Of a stretch of 64,000 bases of DNA, positions 62,938-64,000 are shown in pieces. The DNA is taken from NCBI RefSeq assembly GCF_031581025.1, contig NZ_JAVLCA010000003.1, one strand, 5' to 3'. The stretch's first letter is position 1. The number at the start of each line of letters is the position of its first letter. This DNA is from Salibaculum sp031581025 (lineage in GTDB: Bacteria; Pseudomonadota; Alphaproteobacteria; Rhodobacterales; Rhodobacteraceae). The position numbers and the translations under genes were made by a program. Under the pieces are notes generated by a model. It was not told the origin of the DNA. It ran no database searches and saw nothing but the letters and a program-made list of their open reading frames with translations.

Positions 62938-63645
62938 TCAGTTCGCTCCGCAACATCGCTTGTGCTTCCGCCCAGACCCGCAGGGGCACGGCTCGTTTCG
63001 ACCCACCTTCTGACCTTGAAAGGGTGCGCGGGGCGTGTTGGCGGCGAACGGGAACGGCGATGCTTCGGCGTCAACACCGGAACCAGCCTGCACCTTCGTC
63101 CAGGCATTCAGATTCAGTACGATGTCGGGGATCAGATCGGGGGCCCTCTCGGTCAGGTCATCGATGCTGTCCTCTGGTAGCTCGCACTGACCCTCTGCGA
63201 TCTGATGCAGGGTCAGCATCATGGTAACGGACGCCGCTGCTTCCTCGTCATGGCTCTCCACGATCCGCTGCCAGGCATCCGGGCGGAGCCGCATCGCCTG
63301 TTCGAACCCCTCTACCCAAGTTTCCCACAGAAGCTCGTCGGTTGTGAAATCTTGGTCAAATATAGGCCCGTAGCTGGGCGACGGCGATGACAGCCCCTGG
63401 GCGACGCTGTTGTAGTGGCCGGTGATCAGATCGGTCGCGGCCTGGACACCTTCGATTCGTTCAAACGGCGGTGTGATCTCGTCGCCCCAGACCAAGGGCA
63501 ACCATTCGCCCGGTAGGATGACATCAGGACACACGATCAACCCGGCGCAGAAGCCATCGAACTGACTGGTCATCATCGGCTCGTTTTCCGGGGGGAGCGA
63601 GAGCAGCAGGTCGTCCAGTTGGTGGAGTTTCTTGTCGGTGGTCAT
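62938..63645 (-). CDS. YecA/UPF0149-family protein with SEC-C motif
   Basis: 235 residues. The N-terminal UPF0149 domain (about 5-185) has QFDGFCAGLIVCP; the C-terminus is the SEC-C zinc-binding motif NEPCPCGSGRKHKRCCG, as in SecA. E. coli YecA is known to bind ribosomes through a similar tail. The ribosome site is weak. It lies in the island, co-directional with the HTH-PIN pair. Confidence 0.85.
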   Translation of the reverse strand: MTTDKKLHQLDDLLLSLPPENEPMMTSQFDGFCAGLIVCPDVILPGEWLPLVWGDEITPPFERIEGVQAATDLITGHYNSVAQGLSSPSPSYGPIFDQDFTTDELLWETWVEGFEQAMRLRPDAWQRIVESHDEEAAASVTMMLTLHQIAEGQCELPEDSIDDLTERAPDLIPDIVLNLNAWTKVQAGSGVDAEASPFPFAANTPRAPFQGQKVGRNEPCPCGSGRKHKRCCGAN

Positions 63646-64000
63646 CTTGAGCCGAGGTTCCGGTTAGCGATGATACTTAGTAACAGCCAGCAGGCTAAAA
63701 TGCACCATGGTCTCGGCCGAATCATCGCAGGTGCTGATCTGTTGCACCGGGCAAGTTGCGCTATCGAGGTGCGGCTATAACGGCACCTGCCGGTAATTCG
63801 TGCGAAAAACGCCTCGCATAGCTTGCGTGATGTCGTGCGAATTACCCGCAAAAAATTTGCGACTACAACCGCGTGCGGCCAGCACACACTGTCGGTCGGA
63901 AACGCGCCAACGGACGAACGCAAAAATAAAACTGGGAGTATCCGCCTTCCGTAATGGGGCGTTTTCTGTCAAGCGGTTTTCAAGTCGATAAAACAGTCAC
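63646..64000. other. Right-edge region without a supported gene
   Basis: 355 bases, AT-rich in places. Short ORFs here have no ribosome site and no recognisable content. It contains an inverted repeat (63792-63800 with 63838-63846). The promoter of the YecA-type gene should lie near 63660-63720, but no clear hexamers were found. Confidence 0.4.
63792..63846. repeat. Spaced inverted repeat
   Basis: GGTAATTCG (63792-63800) and CGAATTACC (63838-63846), 37 bases apart; flanking bases extend the match imperfectly. It may be a paired binding site or element sequence. Confidence 0.4.

Larger units (their letters stand above)
61587..64000. mobile_element. Left end of a probable tRNA-Pro-integrated island (incomplete)
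   Basis: It begins at the tRNA-Pro fragment and runs off the right edge. The orientation fits an intact tRNA-Pro further right. The genes inside (PIN/HTH pair, YecA-type protein) are accessory and visibly richer in A and T than the backbone up to argG. No integrase is within the window. Confidence 0.55.

Noticed and set aside
63642..63923. A 93-codon minus-strand ORF overlapping the YecA-type gene start
   Set aside because: No ribosome site and no recognisable content; Cys/Arg/Ser-rich composition looks non-coding.

Overview
This window looks like a chromosomal segment of a high-GC alphaproteobacterium of the Rhodobacterales (Roseobacter/Rhodobacter group). The call rests on gene content and order: a PetP/PetR regulator pair, secA-ppiC-argJ-mutT, kdsD-lptC-lptA-lptB-hpf-ptsN, an rimP-nusA-ylxR-infB operon, a marR-nitrilase-grxC-comF operon, and alphaproteobacterial RpoH-type promoters of the form CTTG-N17/18-CCTATAT. 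No rRNA, CRISPR array or insertion sequence was seen.

Layout. 1-3 kb: petR (cut by the window edge) and petP, divergent from ilvE. 2-7 kb: transporter, periplasmic sugar dehydrogenase, queG, GST and mtgA, all on the minus strand. 7-14 kb: glutamate synthase, with an unknown exported protein gene between gltB and gltD. 14-21 kb: uppP, an NDUFA9-like reductase, tRNA-Leu(CAG) directly ahead of RNase D, then the Kdo/LPS-export operon, running into hpf and ptsN with no rpoN. 21-30 kb: a surface-glycan block with a two-domain sulfotransferase, a GT14-type branching glycosyltransferase, two glycosyltransferases of a second family, galU, kdsB, cysQ and a KpsM-type capsule permease. 30-36 kb: alkB, dnaK-dnaJ, radC and an unknown membrane-anchored protein. 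36-46.6 kb: secA, ppiC, argJ, mutT and the infB-ylxR-nusA-rimP operon. 46.8-61.5 kb: mostly housekeeping genes (pip, ubiG, hemH, ComF, L,D-transpeptidases, RNA methyltransferase, CCA-adding enzyme, Nudix enzymes, Hsp33, argG).

61.6 kb to the end: a 50-base 3' fragment of tRNA-Pro(CGG) marks what looks like the attachment site of an integrated element that runs off the right edge. Inside it lie a PIN/helix-turn-helix pair resembling a toxin-antitoxin module and a YecA/UPF0149 protein with a SEC-C zinc motif.

Two points stand out. First, the 21-30 kb block has the parts for a sulfated, Kdo-linked surface polysaccharide: PAPS-type sulfotransferase, PAP phosphatase, CMP-Kdo synthetase, UDP-glucose synthesis, glycosyltransferases and a capsule permease. 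Second, four genes carry five frameshifts, at least four of them in homopolymer runs. Three of the genes are in the glycan block and one is the envelope gene at 34.6-35.6 kb. Either these are sequencing errors or they are slippage-prone loci; the sequence alone cannot decide. Three RpoH-like promoters (dnaK, rimP-nusA-infB, hslO) and a perfect intrinsic terminator in the rimP leader suggest shared heat-shock and attenuation control.
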